Source: SELP01 sp035969385
GTDB taxonomy: Bacteria > Pseudomonadota > Alphaproteobacteria > Rhodobacterales > Rhodobacteraceae
DNA: 64,000 nucleotides
Direction of reading: 5' to 3'
Assembly: GCF_035969385.1 (NCBI RefSeq)
Contig: NZ_JAYKKJ010000004.1
Span: 310,001 to 374,000, forward strand
Part shown: one piece after another, positions 8,657 through 16,627 of the stretch
Numbering within the stretch: the stretch's first letter is position 1
Layout: the number at the start of each line of letters is the position of its first letter
The notes under the pieces: generated by a model
What the model was told of the DNA's origin: nothing
Seen by the model: only the letters and a program-made list of their open reading frames with translations
Database searches by the model: none
Made by a program: the position numbers and the translations under genes

Positions 8657-10726
8657 GTGGGCATCGCGCCGGGACAGCGGATGGCCGAGATCTGGATCAG
8701 GCAGCGCGGGTCGCTCTTCGGCTGGGCACCGGTGGTCTTGTCGATCGGAATCGGGGCCTATTTCACACTTCCGGTCGAGCCGTCCCTGCCACTCTACATC
8801 ATCCTTGGCGGCGTGATCGCTGTAGCACTCGGCCTGTCGCGCTGGCTGCCCTTTCTGGCGCGGCCCTTGGCGGTGGCGGTCCTTCTGTTGTGCTTCGGGC
8901 TGGTCTGGGCGGGAATTCGGGCGCAGTCGGTCGCGGCCCCGGTCTTGGGCTTTCGGTATTATGGCACGATCGAAGGGCGGATCGTCGTCGTGGACAGGTC
9001 GCAATCGGACGCGGTGCGCCTGACGCTGGACCGTGTGGTTCTGGACCGGATGGATCCGGACCGGCGGCCAGACCGGGTGCGGGTGTCGCTGCACGGGCAA
9101 CAGGGGTTCATCGACCCGGTGCCGGGGATGCGGGTGATGATGACCGGGCATCTGTCGCCCCCTTCCGGCCCGGTCGAGCCGGGGGGATTTGATTTCCAGC
9201 GCATGGCCTGGTTCGACCGACTAGGCGCTGTGGGATACACCCGCACGCCGGTTCTGGCGCTTGCGCCACCGGAAGGCGGGGCAGAGCTGTGGCTCTACCG
9301 GTTGCGCATGTCCATCTCTGCCGGGGTTCAGGCGCGGTTGCCGGGGGAAACCGGAGCCTTCGCGGCGGCGATCCTGACCGGCGACCGATCCGGCATGGGG
9401 CGCGACACGCTGGACGATCTGCGCGCCACGAACCTTGCGCATCTTCTGGCCATCTCTGGGCTGCATATGGGGTTGCTGACCGGATTTGTCTTTGGCGCGG
9501 TCCGGCTGGGGCTGGTTCTGGTGCCGGGGTTGGCCCTGCGCAGGCCGGTCAAGAAATACGCCGCAGTGGCCGGGTTGCTGGCCGGCGCCTTCTATCTGGC
9601 CCTCTCGGGCGGGAACGTGGCGACCATGCGGGCCTTTGTCATGGTGGGGGTGATGTTCGTCGCGGTTCTGCTCGACCGGCGGGCCCTGACCCTGCGGGCG
9701 GTGGCGATTGCCGCGCTGATCGTGCTTGCGCTGCATCCAGAGGAATTGACCGGCCCGGGGTTCCAGATGTCATTCGCCGCAACCACGGCGCTGGTGGCGG
9801 TGTTCGGGGCGCTGCGGGGGCGGACCGACTGGCTGCCGCGCTGGCTGCGCCCGGTGTTTGCGGTGGTCGTGTCGTCCGCCGTGGCGGGGCTGGCGACTGC
9901 GCCCATTTCGGCGGCGCATTTCAACCAGATTTCCCATTTTGGCCTGATCGCGAACCTGCTGTCCGTGCCGCTGATGGGGGTGCTGGTGATGCCTGCCGCC
10001 GTGCTGACCGCCTGCCTGTCGCTGATCGGATTGGAAGGCGTCGGGCTATGGCTGATGGATCTGGGCCTGCGCTGGATTCTGGGGGTTTCGCACCGGATAG
10101 CCGATTGGGACGGGGCGCTTGGCCATGTGCCCAGCCCGGGCGGCTGGGTGCTGCCGCTGATCGCGCTGGGGGGGCTGTGGCTGATCCTCTGGCAGGGGCG
10201 CTGGCGTTGGGCTGGGCCGCTGGTGATTGGCTGGGGGTTCTGGCTCTGGTCTGGGGTAGACAGGCCTGAACTGCTGGTCACGGACACGGGCGGGTTGATG
10301 GGGCTGATGACGGCGGAGGGGCGGGCGCTGTCTCGGCCCACGGGTGACGGGTTCGCGGCGACGGCCTGGCTGGAAAATGATGGGGCGCCCGTTGCGCAGG
10401 AGGTCGCGGCGGCACGGCCCGGGATCGAGGCGTCGGGGCGGGAATGGCGGGTCCGGCTGGGGGCGGGAACCGTTTTACTGGTGCGTGGCAAGACCGCGCT
10501 GGAGGCGCTGGTGGGGTGTGGCGGGGCCGAGGTGTTGATCACCGATCAGCGGCTGGCGGGCGATCGTCCCTGTATCACCTATGACGCAAACCGATTGCGG
10601 GCGACCGGCGCGCTGTCGATCCGAGAGGGCGCGGAGGGGCTGGAGATCGCCACCGCCCACGAGGTGGTGGGCGAGCGTCTGTGGAACGGCGGGGCCGCGC
10701 CCCTTAGCCTGCCATGGCGGCCCTGA
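8657..10726 (+). CDS. comEC: ComEC/Rec2 family DNA-uptake channel, without nuclease domain
   Basis: 689 aa. The N-terminus has membrane spans and a soluble OB-like region (YYGTIEGRIVVVDRSQSDAVR). The Competence domain follows with the diagnostic ATNLAHLLAISGLHMGL at about residues 260-280 and about ten spans. In the family ComEC carries transforming single-stranded DNA across the inner membrane. The C-terminal 170 residues show no metallo-beta-lactamase HxHxDH motif, so the nuclease present in many ComEC proteins is missing or degenerate. Start: GTG at 8657 with AAGGGGA seven bases upstream; ATG at 8681 is an alternative. The 3' end overlaps the convergent gene by 23 bases. Confidence 0.9.
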   Translation: MGIAPGQRMAEIWIRQRGSLFGWAPVVLSIGIGAYFTLPVEPSLPLYIILGGVIAVALGLSRWLPFLARPLAVAVLLLCFGLVWAGIRAQSVAAPVLGFRYYGTIEGRIVVVDRSQSDAVRLTLDRVVLDRMDPDRRPDRVRVSLHGQQGFIDPVPGMRVMMTGHLSPPSGPVEPGGFDFQRMAWFDRLGAVGYTRTPVLALAPPEGGAELWLYRLRMSISAGVQARLPGETGAFAAAILTGDRSGMGRDTLDDLRATNLAHLLAISGLHMGLLTGFVFGAVRLGLVLVPGLALRRPVKKYAAVAGLLAGAFYLALSGGNVATMRAFVMVGVMFVAVLLDRRALTLRAVAIAALIVLALHPEELTGPGFQMSFAATTALVAVFGALRGRTDWLPRWLRPVFAVVVSSAVAGLATAPISAAHFNQISHFGLIANLLSVPLMGVLVMPAAVLTACLSLIGLEGVGLWLMDLGLRWILGVSHRIADWDGALGHVPSPGGWVLPLIALGGLWLILWQGRWRWAGPLVIGWGFWLWSGVDRPELLVTDTGGLMGLMTAEGRALSRPTGDGFAATAWLENDGAPVAQEVAAARPGIEASGREWRVRLGAGTVLLVRGKTALEALVGCGGAEVLITDQRLAGDRPCITYDANRLRATGALSIREGAEGLEIATAHEVVGERLWNGGAAPLSLPWRP

Positions 10727-11330
10727 ACCGCAGCAGCGTTGCAGCCGGATCGTCGGTGCCCCAGATTTCATCGCCGATGCCAAAGAAATCCGTATGCGGG
10801 GCGATGGCGCGGATCAGATCCTCGTCCAGCGCGCCCTCGGCCACGACCGGAACTTCGATCATCTGGCTCCACCATTCGAAGAGTTCAACCTCGGCCCGGG
10901 TGCCGGTGCCAAGCGGGCTGTTGCCGACCGGTCCGAAAGACACATAATCCGCGCCCAGTTCCCCGGCGGTCATCCCGTCGTGGCGGGAATTGCCGCAGAA
11001 GGTGCCGACGATAGCATCCGCGCCCAGATCCTTGCGGGTCTTGCGGACCGAGCGCGACCCATCGGTCAGGTGGACCCCGTCAAGGCCCAGCCGTTCGACC
11101 ATCAGCACATGGCTGTCGATCACCAGTGCCACGTCGCGGGCATGGGTCACTTCGCGCAGGGCGTCGGCGGCGCGTGACAGGCGGTCTTCGTCACGGGTGG
11201 CAAGGGCGAGCCGGACACAGGCGACCTCGGTCGCGTCAAGGCAGGCGGCCAGACGGTCGGGATAGCCCGACAGGTCAAACTCGGGCGGGGTGATGAGGTA
11301 GATCTGTGGCAGGTCGGTGTCGTCGCTCAT
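10704..11330 (-). CDS. Thiamine phosphate synthase-like protein (ThiE/TenI paralogue)
   Basis: 208 aa from the ATG at 11330, chosen because the longer frame would run into low-quality upstream sequence and the local AAGGACATG context fits a ribosome site. ThiE/TenI barrel signatures are present: GLDGVHLTDG, LGADYVSFGPVGNSPLGTGT (the phosphate-binding Ser/Gly region) and VPVVAEGAL. ThiE couples the pyrimidine and thiazole moieties of thiamine. Several active-site segments differ from standard ThiE (for example EIWGTDDPAATL at the end), and no thi genes are near, so this may be a paralogue with another substrate. It overlaps the comEC 3' end by 23 bases. Confidence 0.75.
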   Translation of the reverse strand: MSDDTDLPQIYLITPPEFDLSGYPDRLAACLDATEVACVRLALATRDEDRLSRAADALREVTHARDVALVIDSHVLMVERLGLDGVHLTDGSRSVRKTRKDLGADAIVGTFCGNSRHDGMTAGELGADYVSFGPVGNSPLGTGTRAEVELFEWWSQMIEVPVVAEGALDEDLIRAIAPHTDFFGIGDEIWGTDDPAATLLRFRAAMAG

Positions 11331-11403
11331 GTCCTTGCCCCCTTTGGCCTTTGTCCGGTTCCGCGCCGCTATAGCCCAAGGAACGTGAGGGCGGAAGGGG
11401 GAT

Positions 11404-11463
11404 GGTGGGTCAGGACCCACCTTACAGGTGGCGCCGATTTCGTAAGGTGGGTCTTGACCTACC
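11404..11463. repeat. Paired-palindrome repeat element, copy 1
   Basis: Two 18-nt palindromes, GGTGGGTCAGGACCCACC at 11404-11421 and GGTGGGTCTTGACCTACC at 11446-11463, are separated by 24 nt. The whole unit is also an inverted repeat of itself. Read on the other strand, it matches the copy at 50046-50112, including TACGAAATC in the spacer. It sits between divergent genes, 72 bases upstream of the methyltransferase start. Confidence 0.8.
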
Positions 11464-11534
11464 TATGCCTGCCTGTCCCTTGTCAGCCGCGCCGCCCCGG
11501 CCTATCAGGCGGCACGACGTGCAAGGAGCCCGCC

Positions 11535-12275
11535 ATGACCAGCCCGACCCCGCAACCCGCCTTTGTCCTGATCCGACCGCAGATGGGCGAAAACATAGGC
11601 GCGGCCGCCCGGGGCATGTGGAATTTCGGGCTGGACCGGATGCGGATCACCAGCCCGCGCGACGGTTGGCCCAATTCGCGGGCGGTGGCCATGGCCTCGG
11701 GCGCGGGGCGGCTTCTGGACGAGGCACAGCTGTTCGATACCACGGCCGAGGCGGTGGCCGATTGCACCTATGTCTACGCTACCACCGCGCGCCCCCGCGG
11801 GCTGACCAAACCGGTTCTCAGCCCCGAAGAAGCGTTGCGCGATGCCGCCGCCCGGACCCGCGAGGGCCAGAAGGTTGCGGTGATGTTCGGGCCGGAACGG
11901 GCTGGGATGGAAAACGATGACATCGCGCTGGCAAATGCGATCATCAACGTGCCGGTGAACCCCGAGTTCTCCTCGCTCAACCTTGCGCAATGTGTCCTGC
12001 TCTGTGGCTACGAATGGCGGCGTGCCAGCACCGAGGTCGTGGCGTCGCGCATGGAAATGGCTGGCGAATGGGCCGAGCAGCACGAGGTCGAAAAGCTGGC
12101 GGAACATTACGAGGAGCGGCTGGACGAGGCCGGGTTCTTCTACCCCGAGCACAAGGCGCCCTCGATGAAGCTGAACCTGCGCAACCTTTGGTCCCGGATG
12201 CCGCTGACCCGGCATGACGTGCAGATGTTGCACGGTGTGATGCGGCAGATGGTGCGGTGGAAGGAGCGAGGGTAA
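11535..12275 (+). CDS. trmJ: TrmJ-type tRNA (cytidine/uridine-2'-O-)-methyltransferase, SPOUT family
   Basis: 246 aa from the ATG at 11535, preceded by AAGGAG. The longer frame upstream runs through a repeat element and is rejected. SPOUT/TrmH motifs appear in order: ENIGAAARGMWNFG, MFGPERAGM and NVPVNPEFSSLNLAQCV, which build the knotted SAM site. The C-terminal helical extension is typical of TrmJ, which 2'-O-methylates position 32 of tRNAs. Standing alone between a ThiE paralogue and a crotonase gene, it has no operon partner. Family certainty is high; exact target position is inferred from family. Confidence 0.85.
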   Translation: MTSPTPQPAFVLIRPQMGENIGAAARGMWNFGLDRMRITSPRDGWPNSRAVAMASGAGRLLDEAQLFDTTAEAVADCTYVYATTARPRGLTKPVLSPEEALRDAAARTREGQKVAVMFGPERAGMENDDIALANAIINVPVNPEFSSLNLAQCVLLCGYEWRRASTEVVASRMEMAGEWAEQHEVEKLAEHYEERLDEAGFFYPEHKAPSMKLNLRNLWSRMPLTRHDVQMLHGVMRQMVRWKERG

Positions 12276-12382
12276 ACAACCCCAGGACTTGAGGCCCATG
12301 TCCGGCGGTTTGGCGCCCGAACCGCTCCAACGGGGCGGGCGTGGATCCAGATCACTCAGACGGGGGCCTTCCCAACCCGTTC

Positions 12383-13165
12383 CTACGCCCAGTCCGGTTT
12401 CCGTTTTTCCAGAAAGGCCGTGATCCCTTCGTCGGTGTCCCGGTTCAGCATGTTTTCCACCATCACCGCGCCGGAATAGGCATAGGCCTCGGCGGTGGTC
12501 AGTGTGGACTGTTCGTAGAAGGCCCGTTTGCCCACGCGCACCGCGCTGGCCAGTTTCGTGGCCACGGTTTCAGCCAGATCGCGTGTGGCGGCGGCCAGTT
12601 GCTCCGCCGGGACCGCCTTGTTGATCAGGCCGATCTCCCTGGCCTCGTCCGTGTCGATCAGCCGCCCCGTTGTCAGCATTTCGAACGCGGCCTTGCGTGG
12701 CACGTTGCGGGTCAGCGCCACCATGGGCGTTGAACAGAACAACCCGATGTTGACCCCGTTGACCCCAAACCGCGTGCCCTCGGCCGCCACCGCCATGTCA
12801 CAGGTGGCGACAAGCTGGCAGCCCGCGGCGACCGCGACCCCATGCACCTGCGCGATGACCGGCTGCGGGATCGTCTGGATCGTCTGCATGACCTTTGAAC
12901 AGCGCGCGAACAGATCGGCGAAATAGGCGGCACCGGCGTCTTCAGCCTGCCGCCCGGCCTGCATTTCCTTCAGGTCGTGCCCGGCGCAGAAGGCCTTGCC
13001 CGCGCCGGACAGGATCACCGCGCGGATGTCGGGCGACGCGCCGATGTCGTCGAGTTCCTCCTGCAGCGCGGCAAGCATCCCGTCGGACAGGGCGTTCAGC
13101 CGGTCGGGCATCGCCATGTGCAAATGGGCCACGCCGCCGCTGACGTTGCGTTCGATATGGGTCAT
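12383..13165 (-). CDS. Enoyl-CoA hydratase-related protein
   Basis: 260 aa crotonase-fold protein. Motifs: MPDRLNALSD near residue 20, GAGKAFCAGHDLKEM (first oxyanion segment), VHGVAVAAGCQLVATCDMAVA (second) and FGVNGVNIGLFCSTPM. The C-terminus ends with the usual FLEKRKPDW trimerisation tail. The position equivalent to the catalytic Glu of canonical hydratases is not clearly acidic, which resembles the ECHDC3-like branch of unknown substrate. The gene is convergent with the methyltransferase and divergent from the thioesterase, 63 bases from the latter's ATG, so the last two could share a control region. Confidence 0.82.
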   Translation of the reverse strand: MTHIERNVSGGVAHLHMAMPDRLNALSDGMLAALQEELDDIGASPDIRAVILSGAGKAFCAGHDLKEMQAGRQAEDAGAAYFADLFARCSKVMQTIQTIPQPVIAQVHGVAVAAGCQLVATCDMAVAAEGTRFGVNGVNIGLFCSTPMVALTRNVPRKAAFEMLTTGRLIDTDEAREIGLINKAVPAEQLAAATRDLAETVATKLASAVRVGKRAFYEQSTLTTAEAYAYSGAVMVENMLNRDTDEGITAFLEKRKPDWA

Positions 13166-13228
13166 GGCCTTGTTCCTCCTGCCGGTTTCCGGGCAACCTT
13201 AGGCCAGTCAATGGGGCAGGGGAAGCCG

Positions 13229-13648
13229 ATGCAGATCGTGATGGACAAAGGGTCGCTGGAGGCGTTCCTGATTGAACATTTCCCGCAGGTCGGGCCGGAG
13301 TTTGCGATCGACGCCGTGACCGAGGAGGGTATCCGGGTCCGGTTGCTAACCGATGACAAACACCTGCGTCCCGGTGGCACCATTTCCGGCCCGTCGATGT
13401 TCGCGCTGGCCGATGTGGGGGTCTACCTTGCCATCCTCAGCCGGATCGGGCCAAAGGCACTTGCGGTGACAACGAATTGTTCCATTGATTTCATGCGCAA
13501 ACCGGTGGCTGGCGCCGACCTTGTGGCCGATGTGCGCCTGCTCAAGCTGGGTCGGGTCCTGGCGGTCGGGGATGTCCTGATGCGGTCGAACGGGGAAGGG
13601 GAGCCTGTTGCGCGGGCCTCGATGACCTATTCGATCCCTCCGAAATGA
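13229..13648 (+). CDS. PaaI-family hotdog thioesterase
   Basis: 139 aa using the ATG at 13229, which has AGGGGAAG just upstream; an ATG at 13211 is in frame and cannot be excluded. The hotdog fold is supported by HLRPGGTISGPSMFALADVGVY, where the Gly/Asp segment forms the catalytic region of PaaI-type enzymes, and by CSIDFMRKPVAG followed by alternating strands ending in ASMTYSIP. The family hydrolyses acyl-CoA thioesters. It is divergent from a crotonase-like gene, which fits acyl-CoA metabolism, but the substrate is unknown. Confidence 0.8.
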   Translation: MQIVMDKGSLEAFLIEHFPQVGPEFAIDAVTEEGIRVRLLTDDKHLRPGGTISGPSMFALADVGVYLAILSRIGPKALAVTTNCSIDFMRKPVAGADLVADVRLLKLGRVLAVGDVLMRSNGEGEPVARASMTYSIPPK

Positions 13649-13713
13649 TGGGGTAAAATAATACCTATTTTGCAAGCCATTGTAATTGCTTGATTTATTC
13701 GGATAACTCCCGC

Positions 13714-13741
13714 TTGACTGCGCAATCGGGCCCTATATAAC
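13714..13741 (+). promoter_or_regulatory. Sigma-70 type promoter of rplM-rpsI
   Basis: TTGACT at 13714-13719 and TATAAC at 13736-13741 with a 16-base spacer, 55 bases before the rplM ATG. The position and near-consensus boxes suit a strongly transcribed ribosomal operon. Confidence 0.6.
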
Positions 13742-13795
13742 CCGCCCATCCCAATGACGGGCAGGTTTCTGCCCCCACAACGCATCTGGTGAACA

Positions 13796-14257
13796 ATGAA
13801 AACCTTTTCTGCTACTCCGGCAGACATCGACAAGAAATGGATCCTGATCGACGCTGAAGGCGTTGTTCTGGGCCGTCTTGCCTCGATCGTCGCCATGCGG
13901 CTGCGCGGCAAGCACAAGCCGTCCTTCACCCCCCACATGGACATGGGTGACAACGTTATCGTCATCAACGCCGACAAGGTTCAGCTGACCGGCAACAAGC
14001 GGTCGGACAAGATCCATTACTGGCACACCGGGCACCCGGGCGGCATCAAGAACCGTTCGGCCGGTCAGATCCTCGAAGGGGAACACCCCGAGCGTCTGGT
14101 CACGCTGGCTGTCAAGCGCATGCTGCCGGGCAACCGCCTGAGCCGCAAGCAGATGACCAACCTGCGCGTCTTCGCCGGTGCCGAGCACGGCATGGAAGCT
14201 CAGAAGCCCGAAGTTCTGGACGTCAAGTCCATGAACAAGAAGAACACGAGGGTCTAA
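13796..14257 (+). CDS. rplM: 50S ribosomal protein L13
   Basis: 153 aa, complete. Typical L13 features include WILIDAEGVVLGRLAS near the N-terminus, GKHKPSFTPHMDMGDNV and the lysine-rich MLPGNRLSRKQM with the conserved VKRML. It is an early-assembling protein of the large subunit, binding 23S rRNA. Three bases separate it from rpsI, the arrangement seen in most bacteria. Codon choice is biased toward highly used codons compared with neighbours, as expected for a ribosomal gene. The C-terminus is somewhat longer than the usual 142 aa. Confidence 0.98.
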   Translation: MKTFSATPADIDKKWILIDAEGVVLGRLASIVAMRLRGKHKPSFTPHMDMGDNVIVINADKVQLTGNKRSDKIHYWHTGHPGGIKNRSAGQILEGEHPERLVTLAVKRMLPGNRLSRKQMTNLRVFAGAEHGMEAQKPEVLDVKSMNKKNTRV

Positions 14258-14260
14258 GAC

Positions 14261-14743
14261 ATGGCTGATCAGATCAATTCGCTCGAAGAGCTGGGCGCCG
14301 CCACTGGTGAAGCCGTGGTTGAAGTTTCCGCCCCCCGCGAGCCGGTTCGTGACGAACTGGGCCGGTCCTATGCCACTGGCAAGCGGAAAGACGCGGTTGC
14401 CCGCGTCTGGATCAAGCCGGGTTCCGGCAAGGTCACCGTCAACGGCAAGGAGCAGAAGGAATACTTCGCCCGTCCCGTGCTGCAGATGATCCTGCGCCAG
14501 CCGTTCCAGGTTGCCGGCGTCGACGGACAGTTCGACGTCTACGCTACCGTCAAGGGCGGCGGCCTCTCCGGTCAGGCCGGTGCGGTCAAGCACGGCATCT
14601 CCAAGGCGCTGCAGCTGTACGATCCGTCGCTGCGCGGTGCCCTGAAGGCCGCTGGCTTCCTGACCCGCGACAGCCGCGTCGTTGAACGTAAGAAGTACGG
14701 CAAGCGCAAAGCCCGCCGGTCCTTCCAGTTCTCCAAGCGCTGA
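14261..14743 (+). CDS. rpsI: 30S ribosomal protein S9
   Basis: 160 aa. The S9 core is clear: YATGKRKDAVARVWIKPGSG, then GQAGAVKHGISKALQ and the C-terminal KKYGKRKARRSFQFSKR, whose last residues reach the P-site tRNA on the ribosome. An N-terminal extension of about 30 residues precedes the core, a common feature in alphaproteobacteria. It is co-transcribed with rplM and followed directly by a Rho-independent terminator. Confidence 0.98.
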   Translation: MADQINSLEELGAATGEAVVEVSAPREPVRDELGRSYATGKRKDAVARVWIKPGSGKVTVNGKEQKEYFARPVLQMILRQPFQVAGVDGQFDVYATVKGGGLSGQAGAVKHGISKALQLYDPSLRGALKAAGFLTRDSRVVERKKYGKRKARRSFQFSKR

Positions 14744-14765
14744 TCCTTCACAGGATATAAATTGG

Positions 14766-14795
14766 AAAAGGCCCGTGCGATGCGCGGGCCTTTTT
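14766..14795. terminator. Bidirectional terminator between rpsI and the acyltransferase gene
   Basis: AAAAGGCCCG at 14766-14775 pairs with CGGGCCTTTT at 14785-14794, with a 9-nt loop. T-runs follow in both directions, serving rpsI on the plus strand and the acyltransferase on the minus strand. Confidence 0.9.
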
Positions 14796-14797
14796 CG

Positions 14798-16006
14798 TTA
14801 TCCGAACTTGCGGCGGATCAACCGCAGGGCGGGCCGTTCGATCAATCGCATCAGAAGGGCGGCGACCCCAAGGCTGATAATTGCGGTGACGATCCAAGTG
14901 GCCATCACATGGCCCGTGGTCGCCTGTCCCAAAAGCTCGTGATCCGTCCCCCGGAACACAAGGATCGCGCCCACCGCCAGAAGCGGCATGTGAAACAGGT
15001 AGATCCCGAAGATATTCACCGAAAACGGCCGCGCGATCCGCGCAAGCCGGTCGGACGCACCCCAACCCCGCGCCAGCCCAACCCACAGCAGCAGCGCCGC
15101 GCCGATGGAAAACACAGGGATCGCCAGCCCGAAATAGAGCCTCCACGGGGTTTCCGCATCCGGCATTACCACCCCGAGCCACGAGGTTGGATCATGCGCC
15201 GGGATGCCTGCCGTGACCCAGCACAGAACGGCGCCGACCAGACCCAGCAGCAGGGCGTTGCGATCGGCGAAGGTCATTGCCCATTCCCGATGCCGCACGA
15301 GACCCCAGGCCAGTCCCAGCCCCGCGATGAAGGGCGGCAGCCGGAACCAGAGCCGGAAATACAGTTCGAACCCCGCATCGGTGGGTTGTCGGGTGGCGTA
15401 GAGGTCGTGCAGCATCCATGCGAAGGGATTGTCGCTGGCCCAGATGAACCCAAGCCGGGCCAATGCGCTGGCGACAAAGGCAACACCGATCCAGAACAGC
15501 GGTCGCTTGGTCCGAAACAACCCGGCCACAGCGAAGGGCAGGAGGATATAGACGATCATCATCACTTCCATGGTCCAGCCGACGGGGACCACGTTCATGT
15601 CATCGACGATATAGCCCACGAAGGCCGCCGATTGCAGGATTTGCAATGCTGTCGCCCCCCCGGCCAGCCCGAAGAACAGAACCGCGAACCAGTAGAGCGG
15701 CAGGATGCGGCTAACCCTGCGGACGTAGTAGTTGCGCAGGTCGATCCGGCCCGCCGCGTGCCGTTCGGAAATCAGACCGACCCCCAAGAGGAAAGCCGAG
15801 ACCAAAAACACAAGGTCCACGCCAAAGGCCTGCCACGCGAAATCCAGGACGCCGGGCAGGCGGGCGACCACGCCGGGCAGGTCCTCGGGCGGGGCAAATC
15901 GGATGATGCCGAACAGCACGTGGAACAGCACCACCTGCAGAATCGCCACGGCGCGGAACAGGTCGATCCAGTTGCGGGCGGCCTTGTCATCAAGAATGGG
16001 TGTCAT
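14798..16006 (-). CDS. Acyltransferase 3 family membrane protein
   Basis: 402 aa, about ten membrane spans. The N-terminus has the family signature with RNWIDLFRAVAILQVVLFHV, where the R-A-x-A-I and the His at the end of helix 1 match the catalytic region of acyltransferase-3 proteins. A YYVRRVSRILPLYW segment (R-R-x-x-R-I-x-P-x-Y-W) follows. These enzymes O-acetylate or succinylate surface sugars, lipids or periplasmic glycans. There is no surface-polysaccharide cluster nearby, so the acceptor is unknown. It is 3 bases downstream of the TetR gene and probably co-transcribed with it and ppk2. Confidence 0.85.
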   Translation of the reverse strand: MTPILDDKAARNWIDLFRAVAILQVVLFHVLFGIIRFAPPEDLPGVVARLPGVLDFAWQAFGVDLVFLVSAFLLGVGLISERHAAGRIDLRNYYVRRVSRILPLYWFAVLFFGLAGGATALQILQSAAFVGYIVDDMNVVPVGWTMEVMMIVYILLPFAVAGLFRTKRPLFWIGVAFVASALARLGFIWASDNPFAWMLHDLYATRQPTDAGFELYFRLWFRLPPFIAGLGLAWGLVRHREWAMTFADRNALLLGLVGAVLCWVTAGIPAHDPTSWLGVVMPDAETPWRLYFGLAIPVFSIGAALLLWVGLARGWGASDRLARIARPFSVNIFGIYLFHMPLLAVGAILVFRGTDHELLGQATTGHVMATWIVTAIISLGVAALLMRLIERPALRLIRRKFG

Positions 16007-16009
16007 GGC

Positions 16010-16627
16010 TTATCTGTCCGGTGGGATCAGGCCCAGCCCGCGCAGATAGACGCCGATGCCGGATTCCAGCAGGTCTTCGGGCGGGAAGGGCGATTTGGTG
16101 CCGGGGCTGCCGCGTGCGAACAGTTCGACCACCCCGTGGCTCAGCGCCCAGATATGGGCGGAAAACATTTGTGGCGGCGGCCGTTTTTCCGGCGGGATCT
16201 GCATGGACAGTTCCACGGCGGCCTTTTCCAGCACCCCCATGGCGCGGGTCGCGACGGCGTGCAGTTCTGGTGTGCGCTGGATCGAAATGCCGCTTTCGAA
16301 CATCGCCACGTAATGCCCCGGAAACCGGCGGGCAAAGGCAAGATAGGCGCGTCCTGTCGCCTCGAACGCGGACAGCGGGGTGGGTTTGCCGTTGTCGTAG
16401 GCGTGTTCCATCAGGTCGGCGAAAATCTCGTATCCCTGCCGGGCGGCTTCGGCGATCATGTCCTCGCGCCCTTCGAAATGGCGATAGACCGCCGCCGGGG
16501 TGACGCCCGCCTCGCGCGCGGCCTCGGACAGGGTAAACCCGGTCGGGCCCTTCTCTTCGATCAGGCGCAGGCAACCGGCGATCAGCGCTTCGCGCAGGTT
16601 GCCGTGATGATACCCGCGCTTAGCCAT
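16010..16627 (-). CDS. TetR/AcrR family transcriptional regulator
   Basis: 205 aa from the ATG at 16627, which overlaps the ppk2 stop by 8 bases; a 50-residue upstream extension in the frame is ppk2 antisense-frame sequence and is rejected. The N-terminal HTH is classic: YHHGNLREALI, then FTLSEAAREAGVTPAAVYRHFEGREDMI (residues about 30-57), where the recognition helix is VTPAAVYRHF. The C-terminal ligand and dimer domain contains the WHG-like HIWALSHGVVELF. It probably represses its own unit (ppk2-tetR-acyltransferase) or a distant target. The ligand cannot be inferred. Confidence 0.9.
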   Translation of the reverse strand: MAKRGYHHGNLREALIAGCLRLIEEKGPTGFTLSEAAREAGVTPAAVYRHFEGREDMIAEAARQGYEIFADLMEHAYDNGKPTPLSAFEATGRAYLAFARRFPGHYVAMFESGISIQRTPELHAVATRAMGVLEKAAVELSMQIPPEKRPPPQMFSAHIWALSHGVVELFARGSPGTKSPFPPEDLLESGIGVYLRGLGLIPPDR

